DNA from: an uncultured Lachnospiraceae bacterium
GTDB lineage: Bacteria; Bacillota; Clostridia; Lachnospirales; Lachnospiraceae
Length of the DNA: 64,000 nucleotides
Direction: 5' to 3'
Assembly (NCBI GenBank): GCA_948473115.1
Contig: CAOKWI010000008.1
Location: forward strand, 22,690-86,689
A program made the position numbers and the translations under genes. Under the pieces are notes generated by a model that saw only the letters and a list, made by a program, of their open reading frames with translations, had not been told where the DNA came from and made no database searches. Of the stretch, positions 42,271 to 52,008 are shown piece after piece. Numbering within the stretch: position 1 is the stretch's first letter; the number at the start of each line of letters is the position of its first letter.

Positions 42271-44271
42271 ATGGAGATCAATAAGTCGGAGCGAATCAAA
42301 TATCTGACGGATATTTTGAACCGGGCAGCGAAAGCGTATTATGCGGAGGACAGGGAGATCATGAGTAATCTGGAGTATGATGCTCTCTATGACGAGCTGG
42401 CAGCGCTGGAGCGGGAAACAGGTATTGTGCTGGCGGACAGCCCCACCGTCTCGGTGGGATATGAGTCCGTTGACGAACTGCCCAAGGACAGACATGAAAC
42501 TCCCATGCTTTCACTGGATAAAACAAAGAGCAGGGAGGAACTGAGGGACTGGCTGCAAGGCAATCCTGCAATTTTGAGCTGGAAACTGGACGGACTCACG
42601 ATTGTTCTCACATACAATGAAGGAAAACTTGCAAAAGCAGTTACCCGTGGGAACGGTGAGATCGGCGAGGTGGTTACCAATAATGCCAGGACATTTAAAA
42701 ATATCCCGCTGACGATCCCTTATACGGGCGAGCTGGTAGTGCGCGGCGAGGCTGTTATCACATACTCTGATTTCCGCCGGATGAATGCGGAGATCACGGA
42801 TGCGGATGCGAAATACAAAAACCCCCGTAATCTTTGCAGCGGTTCTGTCCGCCAGCTGAACAATGAGATCACCGCAAAACGTAACGTGCGTTTTTATGTC
42901 TATTCCCTGATCAGCGCCGGAGACGGAGACCTTCCGGATTCCCAGGAGAAACAGTTTGCTTTTTTACAGGAGCAGGGCTTTGAGGTGGTGGAGCACTATC
43001 TGGTGACAGAAGAAAATATCCTGGATACTGTGGAGCTTTTTGAAAAGAAGATTGAAGATTATGATGTGCCTTCCGACGGGCTGGTGCTTTCTTATGATAG
43101 CACCGCATACGGGCGGTCACTGGGCAGGACGGCAAAGTTCCCCAGACATTCCATCGCCTTTAAGTGGGCGGACGAATTACAGGAGACCACATTAAAAGAG
43201 ATTGAGTGGAGCGCCAGCAGGACAGGGCTGATCAATCCGGTTGCCATTTTTGAACCGGTGGAGCTGGAGGGAACCACTGTCAGCCGTGCTTCCGTGCACA
43301 ATGTCAGTATCGTCAGGGGTCTACAGCTCGGGATCGGCGACAGGATCACTGTATATAAGGCCAATATGATCATTCCGCAGATCGCGGAGAATCTGACCCG
43401 CAGCGATACGCTGGAGATTCCGGACGTTTGTCCCGTATGCGGCGGAAAGACGGAGATTCGGGCGGTGAACGAGGTACAATCCCTTTATTGTACCAATGAA
43501 AGCTGTGCGGCGAAGCGGATCAAGTCTTTTACCCTTTTTGTCAGCAGGGACGCCATGAATATAGACGGTCTTTCCGAGGCGACGCTTGAAAAGCTGATCG
43601 ACAGGGGATTTGTGACAGAATTTGCGGATCTGTTCCAGCTGGAGCAGTACCGGGAGGAGATTGCCGGAATGGAAGGCTTTGGGGAGAGGTCCTGCCAGAA
43701 CCTTCTGGACAGCATTGAACAGGCTAGAAATACCACCCTGCCCCGTGTGATATATGGTCTGGGCATAGCCAACATCGGTTTGGCAAACGCCAAGATGCTG
43801 TGCCGCTATTTTGATCATGACCTGGAGCGAATGCGAAACGCTGATGTGGAGACCTTAAGCGCCATTGACGGTGTGGGTGAGGTCATTGCGTCGGCCTTTG
43901 TGGAATATATGCGGGAGGAAGAGAATCAGGTGCGGATGGATCGGCTGATGGCAGAACTCCGGGTGGAAGTGCCTGAGGTGGAGGAGGGCAGCCAGACCCT
44001 GGCGGGAATGAATTTTGTAATCACAGGGAGCCTGACACATTTTGCAGGCCGGAGTGACCTGAAAGAGATTATCGAGCAGAGGGGCGGCAAGGTGACGGGC
44101 AGCGTCACCGGAAAGACCACCTGCCTGATCAACAATGACATCGCCTCTTCTTCCTCTAAAAATAAGAAGGCGAAGGAACTGGGAGTGCCGATCCTTTCGG
44201 AGGAGGAATTTCTGACAAAGTATGAGATCCCATCGGATCAGGCAGGAACATTCAAGAAGGAGCATACATGA
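42271..44271 (+). CDS. ligA: NAD-dependent DNA ligase
   Basis: This 666-residue replicative ligase seals nicks using NAD. The adenylation domain has the nucleophile Lys105 in SWKLDGLT, preceded by the Ia/NMN region (YYAEDREIMSNLEYDALYDEL) and DSPTVSVG. An OB fold, four zinc cysteines (CPVCGG...CTNESC, about 389-412), helix-hairpin-helix repeats (GLGIANIGLANA, IDGVGEVIASAF) and a C-terminal BRCT domain (LAGMNFVITGSLTHFAGR) complete the family layout. ATG 42271 is preferred because GGAG stands six bases before it; ATG 42259 has poorer spacing. Its stop codon lies at the edge of a 13-bp repeat array. Confidence 0.96.
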   Translation: MEINKSERIKYLTDILNRAAKAYYAEDREIMSNLEYDALYDELAALERETGIVLADSPTVSVGYESVDELPKDRHETPMLSLDKTKSREELRDWLQGNPAILSWKLDGLTIVLTYNEGKLAKAVTRGNGEIGEVVTNNARTFKNIPLTIPYTGELVVRGEAVITYSDFRRMNAEITDADAKYKNPRNLCSGSVRQLNNEITAKRNVRFYVYSLISAGDGDLPDSQEKQFAFLQEQGFEVVEHYLVTEENILDTVELFEKKIEDYDVPSDGLVLSYDSTAYGRSLGRTAKFPRHSIAFKWADELQETTLKEIEWSASRTGLINPVAIFEPVELEGTTVSRASVHNVSIVRGLQLGIGDRITVYKANMIIPQIAENLTRSDTLEIPDVCPVCGGKTEIRAVNEVQSLYCTNESCAAKRIKSFTLFVSRDAMNIDGLSEATLEKLIDRGFVTEFADLFQLEQYREEIAGMEGFGERSCQNLLDSIEQARNTTLPRVIYGLGIANIGLANAKMLCRYFDHDLERMRNADVETLSAIDGVGEVIASAFVEYMREEENQVRMDRLMAELRVEVPEVEEGSQTLAGMNFVITGSLTHFAGRSDLKEIIEQRGGKVTGSVTGKTTCLINNDIASSSSKNKKAKELGVPILSEEEFLTKYEIPSDQAGTFKKEHT

Positions 44272-44400
44272 AGGATGTTTATGAAGGACGTTTATGAAAG
44301 ACGTTTATGAAGGACGTTTCTGAAAGATGTTTATGAAACACATTTATAAAGAACATACATGAAAAAGTATTCAAGAAAGAGCATTCAAGAAAGAATATTC
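44268..44400. repeat. 13-14 bp degenerate tandem repeat after ligA
   Basis: Units such as ATGAAGGACGTTT repeat about seven times from 44268, passing into 14-bp AAGAAAGAGCATTC forms. The array starts inside the last codons of ligA (CATACATGAAGG) and resembles that sequence, so it may have grown from the gene end. It fills most of the gap before metA; no other gene is seen. Confidence 0.85.
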
Positions 44401-44447
44401 ATACATTTATAGGTAGAAGCGGGAAGGCTTCGGAATGGAGAAAAGAT

Positions 44448-45353
44448 ATGCCTATCAAGACACAGAGCGATCTGCCCGCAAAGGAGATCCTGGAGAATGA
44501 AAATATATTTGTGATGGATGAATTTCGTGCCATGCACCAGGATATCCGTCCCTTGCAGGTACTGATCCTGAACAATATGCCGGTGAAACAGGACACGGAG
44601 TTACAGCTGCTGCGTGCCCTGTCCAATACGCCGTTACAGGTGGATGTGACCTTTATGAACACAAAGACGCACATATCCCTGAACACTTCGGCCAGTCATT
44701 TAAACAAATTTTATACGACCCTCGACGAAGTCAAAGACAGAAAGTTTGACGGCATGATCGTAACAGGTGCGCCGGTGGAGGATATATCCTTTGAGGAGGT
44801 GGACTACTGGCAGGAGACCTGTGAGATCCTGGACTGGGCGGAAACCCATGTGACGTCCACCTTACATATCTGCTGGGCGGCGCAGGCGGGCTTCTATCAT
44901 TATTATGGCATTAACAAGAGACTGCTGCCCGAGAAGCTGTTCGGCGTCTACGAGCATAAGGTATCCAACCGTAAGATTCCCCTGGTGCGGGGATTTGACG
45001 ATATTTTCCTGGCGCCTCACAGCCGCCACACGGAAACCCCTGCGGAAGCCATCCACGGGTGCAGGGATCTGACCGTGCTGGCGGAATCGCCGGTGGCAGG
45101 AGTGTTCCTGGCCATTGCTGAGGGCGGAAAGAAGATTTTCGTGACAGGGCATCCGGAATATGACAGGTACACCCTGAATAACGAATATCACCGTGACCTG
45201 AATAAGGGTCTGCCCATACAGATCCCTTATAACTATTATCCCGGCAATGATCCGGAACAGAGGCCTTTGCTGCAATGGCGGGGACACAGCAACAATCTTT
45301 ACAGCAACTGGCTCAATTACTACGTCTACCAGGTGACGCCCTACGATCTGTAG
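44448..45353 (+). CDS. metA: Homoserine O-acetyltransferase, MetA family
   Basis: This 301-residue MetA-family acyltransferase catalyses the first committed step of methionine synthesis. The catalytic Cys142 lies in HICWAAQAG. Other signatures are the N-terminal [16 protein letters not shown] and the C-terminal [16 protein letters not shown] with the catalytic histidine. Position 111, in TGAPVED, is Glu. In characterised MetA enzymes Glu111 goes with acetyl-CoA and Gly111 with succinyl-CoA, so acetyl-homoserine is the predicted product. GGAGAAAAGAT precedes the ATG. No SAM riboswitch or T-box is visible in the short, repeat-filled upstream gap. Confidence 0.93.
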   Translation: MPIKTQSDLPAKEILENENIFVMDEFRAMHQDIRPLQVLILNNMPVKQDTELQLLRALSNTPLQVDVTFMNTKTHISLNTSASHLNKFYTTLDEVKDRKFDGMIVTGAPVEDISFEEVDYWQETCEILDWAETHVTSTLHICWAAQAGFYHYYGINKRLLPEKLFGVYEHKVSNRKIPLVRGFDDIFLAPHSRHTETPAEAIHGCRDLTVLAESPVAGVFLAIAEGGKKIFVTGHPEYDRYTLNNEYHRDLNKGLPIQIPYNYYPGNDPEQRPLLQWRGHSNNLYSNWLNYYVYQVTPYDL

Positions 45354-45434
45354 GATGCGTTTGGATTTGTACATGATGAGGTGACAGCCTGGAAGAGAAA
45401 GACGCCCGCTGAAGCGGGGCAGGGAGGTATGGTT

Positions 45435-48400
45435 ATGAAAAGAACACTTGCGTTTTTCATGGCGGCTATGCTGGCCTTGAACACAGGTATTTTGGCTTAT
45501 GCCACAGAGAGCGGCGGAGCGGTAACGGTGTCGGGATCCGATATCACGAGATCGGATGCTTTGGCGGCGGCAGGAAAAGCGCTGGAGCAAAGGCTCACTG
45601 CCGGTAAGACAGGCCAGGTGGATGTGTCCATAGGCGCGGCAATGATTTTAAAAAGCCCTGTTACATTCTCGGTAGAGCTGAGAGGACCGCAGAACGAGAT
45701 TATGGCGGGCGAGATCGTCATCGGGGGCGACGGCGCTGAAGAGAGCCGGGCGAGCTTTAGAGGTCTTGCGGAAGGCCAGTATACTTTGACAGTGACGGCA
45801 AAAGGGTTCGCTACATATTCACAGACGATATCCGTGGAGAAAAGGGCATACTCCGTCAATCTGATGACGGGATTCCTGAAAGGCATCAATTATGTGTCCG
45901 GAACGATGCATCCGGGTGTATTGCTGGTCGGAGACGTCAACGGCGACGGCAGAACGGACGAGGCTGACAGGGCGGCGCTGGTAGACGCCATTGACAGCGG
46001 CGCGGCCAATGGTGACAACGGTCTGTTCACAGATTTAAACGGTGACGGCGTCGTGGATCTTGTGGATCTGGAATATTTTGCAAAGGGATGCTATTTGACA
46101 GGCGACACTCTGGCGGGAATCGAGAGATTTGTTCCGGCGGATGCCATTATATCTTTGCCGGGTGTAAATACGAAAGTGGAGGGTGATCTGACCGGACTGG
46201 TGGAGAACCGGGAGAGCGTCACTCTGACAGCACAAAGGGCTGACGGGAGCACTGTGCCCATTTCACCGGACACTCCTGTCTCATTGGACTTCCTGTTTGC
46301 GGACGCAGGGGATGTGGTGATGGCAGACGGTATCATTATCGAGACGGGGGCGGATAATCCTGTCAGCAATGGGGTGATAACCGTAACTTACACGGACGAG
46401 GCAGGTCTGGAGCGGGAAAAGGTCATTCCCGTAGATGACGGCATCCAGTATCTGCTGATGGATTCCGAGATCAGGGCGGAGAGGGACCGGCACGGTAATA
46501 TCTGGCTCCATCTGGGCTCCCAGGTTGCTGTGAAGAAGGTAACGCTGACCATAACAGGGATGAGAAACAGCAACGATCTCGCGGTGATCTCCAAAGTGGA
46601 ATTTGTCAGCGGTATGGAGGAGAGGATTCCCGAGCCGGCGCTGGATATCCCGCTGAATCTGAAAGCGGAGGCAGGAAGCAGGATCATCAGTCTCACATGG
46701 GATCCCTGTGTCAATATCACAGGATATGAGGTTATGATCAGACAGGGAGAACGTCAGGAGACGGTAATGGTTACCGGCAATGCCCTCGACGTTACCTCTT
46801 TCGGAGGAAAAGAGCTGACCAACTATCTGGAATACAGGATTTGTGTGCAGTCGGTCAACGGCACATGGCGAAGCGGATACGGCGATGAGGTAACGGCAGT
46901 TCCCACGCCCAGCGGGAAGCCGGATAAGCCGGATAATGTGTCGGCTGCGGGCAGATACAAGAGTATCCTGGTATCCTGGAAGCAGATGAAGGACACCGTG
47001 ACCTATAACCTGTATTATAAGGAAAGCGGCGCCGAAGAGTACCAGAAGATCGAAGGAATTACGGGAAACAGTTATGTGATTACGGGTCTGGAGGATCTGA
47101 CGGAGTACACGGTATATGTGACGGGGGTAAACGAGTTTGGCGAGAGCGGGCCTTCCCTGTCCGCGGCGGCGAAGACGACGGATATGAATCCCGCAGTCAT
47201 GCCAAAATACAACCTGATCAATACGGGGGAAAAGGGGCAGATCGGCGCTCATATCATCAGCGCTTCCATGGGGGCGGTTATGCAGGACAGCCCGCTGGAT
47301 ACGCAGAAGGGAACCGCATGGGGAACCGTTGACAAGGATCCGAAATCCTACTATTTTGCCAACACATGGGATGTGGGAGGATTCAACCCCATGGGTGCAA
47401 ATCATGGCTTGACATATGAATTTGATCAGACCTATAAGCTGGACACCATTGCCTTTCATGATGCCACCTCCCAGGATACAGGATATTTCTATGTCAAAGT
47501 GCGGTACTGGGACGCAAACGGAGCTCAGACGGATGTTTCGGGAGCTTCCCTGCAGAGAAAGACGGATGCGGACGGCAGGACCTATTATGTGATAAAGCTG
47601 CCCCAGGCTGTGGATGCAAAGAAGATTCAGTTCGGCCTTGCGCGGTATTCTGCGTCGGGAACCATCTCGGTTTCGGAGGTGTACTTCTACTACTATGATA
47701 CTTTGATGGATGAAATTATGTCCTTATATGCGGATGACCTTCACACGGTGCTGAAGCCGGAGGTGACGCAGGCGGCCATCGATGCGCTGCGTGTCAGGAT
47801 CAATACCGTTGACCCGGTGAGCGGCGAATACCATCCTGACCGTGAACTTCTGGAACGTGAGCTGCAGACGGCGGAAGCGATTTTGAATGATGTGAACCTT
47901 GGCGCTTCCGTGAGAATCCATAACGGAATCACCACCAAAGATGTGGGAAGGGGCTTCGGCGGATTGAACGCATGGCAGCCTCTGGGAGTCACGGCTGCGG
48001 CGCAGGAGGAAATCATGGTTTACGTGGGCCATAACAGCAGGAAGACGGGAGAGAGCACGAATCTCCAGCTGGTGGCCACACAATACCATTCGGAGGCAGC
48101 GGGAGTGGCTGCCACAGTGGCAACCTTAAAGGTGGGCGCCAATAAGATTACCGTTCCGAAGATCGGAAGCACCACCGGTGTGGAATCCGGCGGAGCGCTG
48201 TACGTGCAATATACGGGGAACAGCCCTGATGACCAATATGCGGTTCGTGTCAGCGGCGGTGTGCAGGTTCCCGTTTTGGATCTGTATCAGGTAACCGATG
48301 ATGGCGAGCGCCTGGCGAGAGCGAAAACGTATGTGGAGCAGCTGGAAGCCTATGTGGGCCAGATGGAAGCAGTACACGGAGAGGTACACGAAAATTCACA

Positions 48401-50597
48401 GAACAGTCAGGTGAAATATGCCTACAGCCAGACGGATTGTGTCCTGGGGGCATCCGATATTCTGCTGGATACCATGATGGTATCACTGCCGGCAAAACAG
48501 ATATTGGCCGGCGCGGGAAGCGGCAGCGCGGAGCAGAAGGCGCAGACGATCCTGAATTCCATGAAAGCCATGGAGGATATGATGAACCTGTTCTATCAGC
48601 ATAAGGGATTGAACAGCAGCGCGCCGGACGCTTTAAACCAGATTCCCAGGGGACATCTGAATATCAGATACCAGAGAATGTTCTCGGGGGCATTTATGTA
48701 TGCATCGGGCAACCATATCGGTATTGAGTGGGGTTCCGCTCCCGGAATGATGAGTGCGGTCCCTGTGACTGCGGACAGTGAGGGCAGGTATGTAAGCGGT
48801 AATTACTTCGGATGGGGCATTGCCCATGAAATCGGCCATTGTATCAATCAGGGCACATATGCCATCGCCGAGATTACGAACAATTATTTTGCCGTGCTGG
48901 CTCAGGCGAAGGATACCAACGGAAGCGTGAGATTCCAGTATGAAAACGTATACAGGAAGGTAACTTCAAATACGAAAGGAAGGACCTCCAATGTGTTTAC
49001 CCAGCTGGGCATGTACTGGCAGCTCCATCTGGCTTATGACAGGGGATATAATTATAGGACCTATGCGGATTACACGGAGCAGCTGGCTCATCTGTTCTTT
49101 GCAAGAGTGGACACCTATGCGAGAAATGCGGCTGCGGCCCCTGCTCCGGGCGGTATAGCGCTTACGCTCGGGGGAGACAAGGATCAGGATTTCATGCGCC
49201 TGTCCTGTGCGGCAGCGGAGAAAAACATTTTGGAATTCTTTGAACGATGGGGAATGACACCCGATGAGGAGACGCGGAAGTATGCAAACCAGTTCCCCGG
49301 AGAGACCAGAGCTATCTATTATGTGAATGATGATGCGAGGGTTTACAGCCTTCAGGGCGGCGGAAGCTCCCTGAACGAAACGGTTCAGGCTGTGGGTGAC
49401 GGCACCGTGGCGGCCGTTTCGGCGGGAAGACCCAACCAGGTGGATATTGCGCTCAGCTCCAAAGGGATACCGGCGGCGGATGTGCTCGGATATGAAATTG
49501 TGAGATGTACCACTTCCGGCGGAAAGACGGAGAAGGAGACAGTGGGCTTCACTACCGGAAGCTCTTTCAGCGACACGGTTGCGATGAATAACAGAGTAGT
49601 CTGGTATGAAGTTACGGTCATTGACAAATATCTGAACCGCTCCGCGGTAAAGACCCTGGATCCCGTTAAGATCGGGGATGACGGAAGCCTGGATAAGTCC
49701 TTCTGGACGATCAGCACGCAGAATCTGACGGCATTGGATCAGGCTCAGGGAGAGGGAAATGATGATTCACCCTGTGAGCCTGAGACGGAGGATCCGGCGG
49801 TGAAGATGATCGACAATGACACGAACACCGTCTACACGGCATCCGCAGGCGGCAACGCGGAGATTGTCATGGAGTTTCACAAGACCCTCACGGTAACGGG
49901 ACTGAAATATACCGGCATCACCGGAATATCCGGCAGCGGTTATGAAGTGCAGGTGCGGTCCGGCGGTACATGGATCAAGGCGGCGGAGGGCAGTCTGGCA
50001 GCTTCCGGAACCGTGCATTTCTCCAATGAGTCGCAGGAGTATGTGAGCACCTATGCGGCGGATGCCGTGAAGCTCATCCTGAAAGTCTCCGGCGGCAGCC
50101 AGGTATCCATAGCGGAGCTGGATGTGCTGGGTGTGACGGGAGACAATGTGGCATTCAGATATGCGGATGACGGTACGGTGGTGATCGGCCGGCTGAACGG
50201 AGATTACAGGTACGGGGATAAGACTGAGGACATGATTCCGGCGGGATCCATAGTCTTCAGCGGATCCTATAAAGGGAATCCGGCCTATAACGTTTTGATA
50301 TTATACGACCAGAACGGCAATATCGTAGGCGGTACAAACGCAGCCGGAGAATTGAAGGCACAGCAGATTCTGCTGGCGGAGGTGCCGGAAGAAGGCGAAA
50401 TCAAGAATGTCTGGAACGGTACATGGATCTATTGGATCGAGCCCGGACAGCAGGCAGATATGTCCGGAATTACAAAGGTGCGGGCGGAGCTTTACCGTGT
50501 CAACAATGCCCTGACAAATGAGGGACAGCGGCTTGTGAGCGACGCACTGTTTGAGGCAATGCCGGCTGTGCTGCCCAATATCGAGCTTGGTAAATGA
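45435..50597 (+). CDS. Secreted M60-type metallopeptidase with internal dockerin, FN3 and discoidin-like domains
   Basis: This 1720-residue secreted protein has a signal peptide ending near AYA-TES (about residue 24). A beta-sandwich (about 40-140) precedes a dockerin-like pair of EF-hand loops (GDVNGDGRTDEADRAAL and TDLNGDGVVDLVDLEYF, about 166-216). Two fibronectin III domains (about 405-582), a discoidin/F5-8C-like domain (about 595-755), the M60/enhancin-type peptidase (about 830-1280) and a second discoidin-like domain (about 1419-1570) follow. The zinc motif is HEIGH at 1131-1135, followed by the downstream Glu-bearing helix AEITNNYF. M60 enzymes cleave mucin-type glycoproteins. ATG 45435 is chosen: GGGAGG lies seven bases upstream. 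No sortase motif or transmembrane tail is present. Confidence 0.85.
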   Translation: MKRTLAFFMAAMLALNTGILAYATESGGAVTVSGSDITRSDALAAAGKALEQRLTAGKTGQVDVSIGAAMILKSPVTFSVELRGPQNEIMAGEIVIGGDGAEESRASFRGLAEGQYTLTVTAKGFATYSQTISVEKRAYSVNLMTGFLKGINYVSGTMHPGVLLVGDVNGDGRTDEADRAALVDAIDSGAANGDNGLFTDLNGDGVVDLVDLEYFAKGCYLTGDTLAGIERFVPADAIISLPGVNTKVEGDLTGLVENRESVTLTAQRADGSTVPISPDTPVSLDFLFADAGDVVMADGIIIETGADNPVSNGVITVTYTDEAGLEREKVIPVDDGIQYLLMDSEIRAERDRHGNIWLHLGSQVAVKKVTLTITGMRNSNDLAVISKVEFVSGMEERIPEPALDIPLNLKAEAGSRIISLTWDPCVNITGYEVMIRQGERQETVMVTGNALDVTSFGGKELTNYLEYRICVQSVNGTWRSGYGDEVTAVPTPSGKPDKPDNVSAAGRYKSILVSWKQMKDTVTYNLYYKESGAEEYQKIEGITGNSYVITGLEDLTEYTVYVTGVNEFGESGPSLSAAAKTTDMNPAVMPKYNLINTGEKGQIGAHIISASMGAVMQDSPLDTQKGTAWGTVDKDPKSYYFANTWDVGGFNPMGANHGLTYEFDQTYKLDTIAFHDATSQDTGYFYVKVRYWDANGAQTDVSGASLQRKTDADGRTYYVIKLPQAVDAKKIQFGLARYSASGTISVSEVYFYYYDTLMDEIMSLYADDLHTVLKPEVTQAAIDALRVRINTVDPVSGEYHPDRELLERELQTAEAILNDVNLGASVRIHNGITTKDVGRGFGGLNAWQPLGVTAAAQEEIMVYVGHNSRKTGESTNLQLVATQYHSEAAGVAATVATLKVGANKITVPKIGSTTGVESGGALYVQYTGNSPDDQYAVRVSGGVQVPVLDLYQVTDDGERLARAKTYVEQLEAYVGQMEAVHGEVHENSQNSQVKYAYSQTDCVLGASDILLDTMMVSLPAKQILAGAGSGSAEQKAQTILNSMKAMEDMMNLFYQHKGLNSSAPDALNQIPRGHLNIRYQRMFSGAFMYASGNHIGIEWGSAPGMMSAVPVTADSEGRYVSGNYFGWGIAHEIGHCINQGTYAIAEITNNYFAVLAQAKDTNGSVRFQYENVYRKVTSNTKGRTSNVFTQLGMYWQLHLAYDRGYNYRTYADYTEQLAHLFFARVDTYARNAAAAPAPGGIALTLGGDKDQDFMRLSCAAAEKNILEFFERWGMTPDEETRKYANQFPGETRAIYYVNDDARVYSLQGGGSSLNETVQAVGDGTVAAVSAGRPNQVDIALSSKGIPAADVLGYEIVRCTTSGGKTEKETVGFTTGSSFSDTVAMNNRVVWYEVTVIDKYLNRSAVKTLDPVKIGDDGSLDKSFWTISTQNLTALDQAQGEGNDDSPCEPETEDPAVKMIDNDTNTVYTASAGGNAEIVMEFHKTLTVTGLKYTGITGISGSGYEVQVRSGGTWIKAAEGSLAASGTVHFSNESQEYVSTYAADAVKLILKVSGGSQVSIAELDVLGVTGDNVAFRYADDGTVVIGRLNGDYRYGDKTEDMIPAGSIVFSGSYKGNPAYNVLILYDQNGNIVGGTNAAGELKAQQILLAEVPEEGEIKNVWNGTWIYWIEPGQQADMSGITKVRAELYRVNNALTNEGQRLVSDALFEAMPAVLPNIELGK

Positions 50598-50643
50598 TGC
50601 CGTATCCTTTCACACGGCAGCTTGTGTCAGTGTGAGGCATGGC

Positions 50644-50889
50644 GCAGAAATGGTGAATGACATGCGAAGGCATATACGGAATAGCCTGCGTGATGCTTGT
50701 GTGGAAATGGTGAATGACATGCGAAGGCATATACAGAATAGCCTGCGTGATGCTTGTGTGGAAGTGGGCAATGACATGCGAAGGCATATACGGAATAGTC
50801 TGCGTGATGCTTATGTGGAAGTGGTGAATGACATGCGAAAGCATATACGGAATAGCCTGCGTGATGCTTATGTGAAAATGGGGAATAAC
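50644..50889 (+). repeat. 57-bp tandem repeat that copies the next gene's start region
   Basis: Four 57-bp units (50644, 50701, 50758, 50815) read ATGGTGAATGACATGCG... and translate in frame as MVNDMRRHIRNSLRDACVE. A fifth, diverged unit (from 50872) is the authentic start region of the next gene (ATGGGGAATAACATGAAAAA...). So the array appears to be amplified from that gene's own 5' end, each unit keeping an ATG. Confidence 0.92.
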
Positions 50890-51792
50890 ATGAAAAAACA
50901 CTTACGGAATATATTGATAGGTTTAACATTGCTTGCCGCCCTGCCGTCTATGCGTGTCCTGGCGGCAGGCAGGGACGGATTCCGGCTGGATGACAGCGGG
51001 ACGGTTACTGTCCTCTCCCAGCATGCGGCCAAAGAGGAGGTTTCCTCCCTGGGTTTCAGTCTGTTGGTGGAAGCGGAAAATGCAGGCAGGGTCGAATTTC
51101 AGTTTACAGAGAGCAGCGCGGAAATACTGGAATATCGATATGACAAGGACACAAAGAAATTAAATATTTATGTGGCGGGCACGGAAAGACTGTTTGCGGC
51201 GGGAACGGATGCCCTGACCATTGGAAGAGTCATTGTGCAGGATGAAAACGGCGGAGAAGCGTCTGCCAGGGTCAGCGTGGTGGAGGATTCCTTACAATAT
51301 GTTTACGGGTCGGAGCGGAAGACCATGCAGGAGCTTGATCTTCCGGAGGCTGTGCAGCTGGGCTCTGTGAGGGACGATTCTCCGGACGACGATGACGGCG
51401 ATGACGACTATGTTCCGGCTGTGACTCCAGCGGCCACTCCCGCTCCCTCCCCGGTGCGGACGCCGAAGCCAACGGCAGGGCCTGTTGTCACTCCTGCGCC
51501 CACCCGCTCGCCGGGTGCAGGAAATTCTTATCAGGCATCCGCAGGCACACCCAGACCCTCTCCGGACGGCGGGCCGGAAAGCACCACTGCGCCTCCGACG
51601 GAGGAGAGCGTACCCGGCATCACACCGTTGCCCGGCGGCGGAAATGCAGGGCAGCCGGCGGATCAAGACATGGAATCGCAGGGGATTGACATTGTCCTTG
51701 TGATTGCCATCATTGCCATTGTACTGGTGGCCATTGTGGTGGCGGTGGCTTTTGTGGTGCTTGGGAAGCTGCCGAAAAGGCCGAAAGAGTGA
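50890..51792 (+). CDS. Tail-anchored surface protein with cohesin-like beta-sandwich
   Basis: This product of about 300 residues has a signal peptide (MKKHLRNILIGLTLLAALPSM, cleavage near VLA-AGRDG), a beta-rich domain (about 30-155) with strand pattern loosely like a cohesin, and an Asp cluster (DDSPDDDDGDDD). A Pro/Thr/Ala/Ser-rich stalk (about 175-255) leads to a C-terminal transmembrane helix (about 262-292) with a short basic tail KLPKRPKE. It is therefore displayed outside and anchored in the membrane. It directly follows the dockerin-bearing M60 gene, suggesting a docking role, but the cohesin assignment is tentative. The frame is open upstream through four repeated copies of the start region; ATG 50890 with GGGGA upstream is preferred. 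Confidence 0.7.
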   Translation: MKKHLRNILIGLTLLAALPSMRVLAAGRDGFRLDDSGTVTVLSQHAAKEEVSSLGFSLLVEAENAGRVEFQFTESSAEILEYRYDKDTKKLNIYVAGTERLFAAGTDALTIGRVIVQDENGGEASARVSVVEDSLQYVYGSERKTMQELDLPEAVQLGSVRDDSPDDDDGDDDYVPAVTPAATPAPSPVRTPKPTAGPVVTPAPTRSPGAGNSYQASAGTPRPSPDGGPESTTAPPTEESVPGITPLPGGGNAGQPADQDMESQGIDIVLVIAIIAIVLVAIVVAVAFVVLGKLPKRPKE

Positions 51793-51800
51793 AGGAGAGA

Positions 51801-51996
51801 ACACAGCCGCGAAACGGAATGATGGGGACACAGCCGCGAAACGGAATGATGGGGACACAGCCGCGAAACGGAATGACGACACAGCCGCGAAACGGAATGA
51901 TGGGGACACAGCCGCGAAACGGAATGACGACACAGCCGCGAAACGGAATGACGGGGACACAGCCGCGAAACGGAATGACGGGGACAAAGCTGCGAC
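51801..51996 (+). repeat. 27/24-bp tandem repeat running into the patB ribosome binding site
   Basis: Seven units of ACACAGCCGCGAAACGGAATG, followed by ATGGGG (27 bp) or ACG (24 bp), begin right after the surface-protein stop. A last degenerate unit (ACAAAGCTGCGACATGGAGG) contributes the patB RBS. All three forward frames stay open, which explains the long spurious frames here. Confidence 0.94.
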
Positions 51997-52008
51997 ATGG
52001 AGGCTGAC

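Noticed and set aside
44272..44447. SAM riboswitch or T-box upstream of metA
   Set aside because: The gap is occupied by 13-14 bp repeats with no conserved riboswitch core.
50500..50929. Minus-strand frames rich in His and Pro repeats opposite the 57-bp array
   Set aside because: Shadow of the repeat; no start site and it overlaps the end of the M60 gene.
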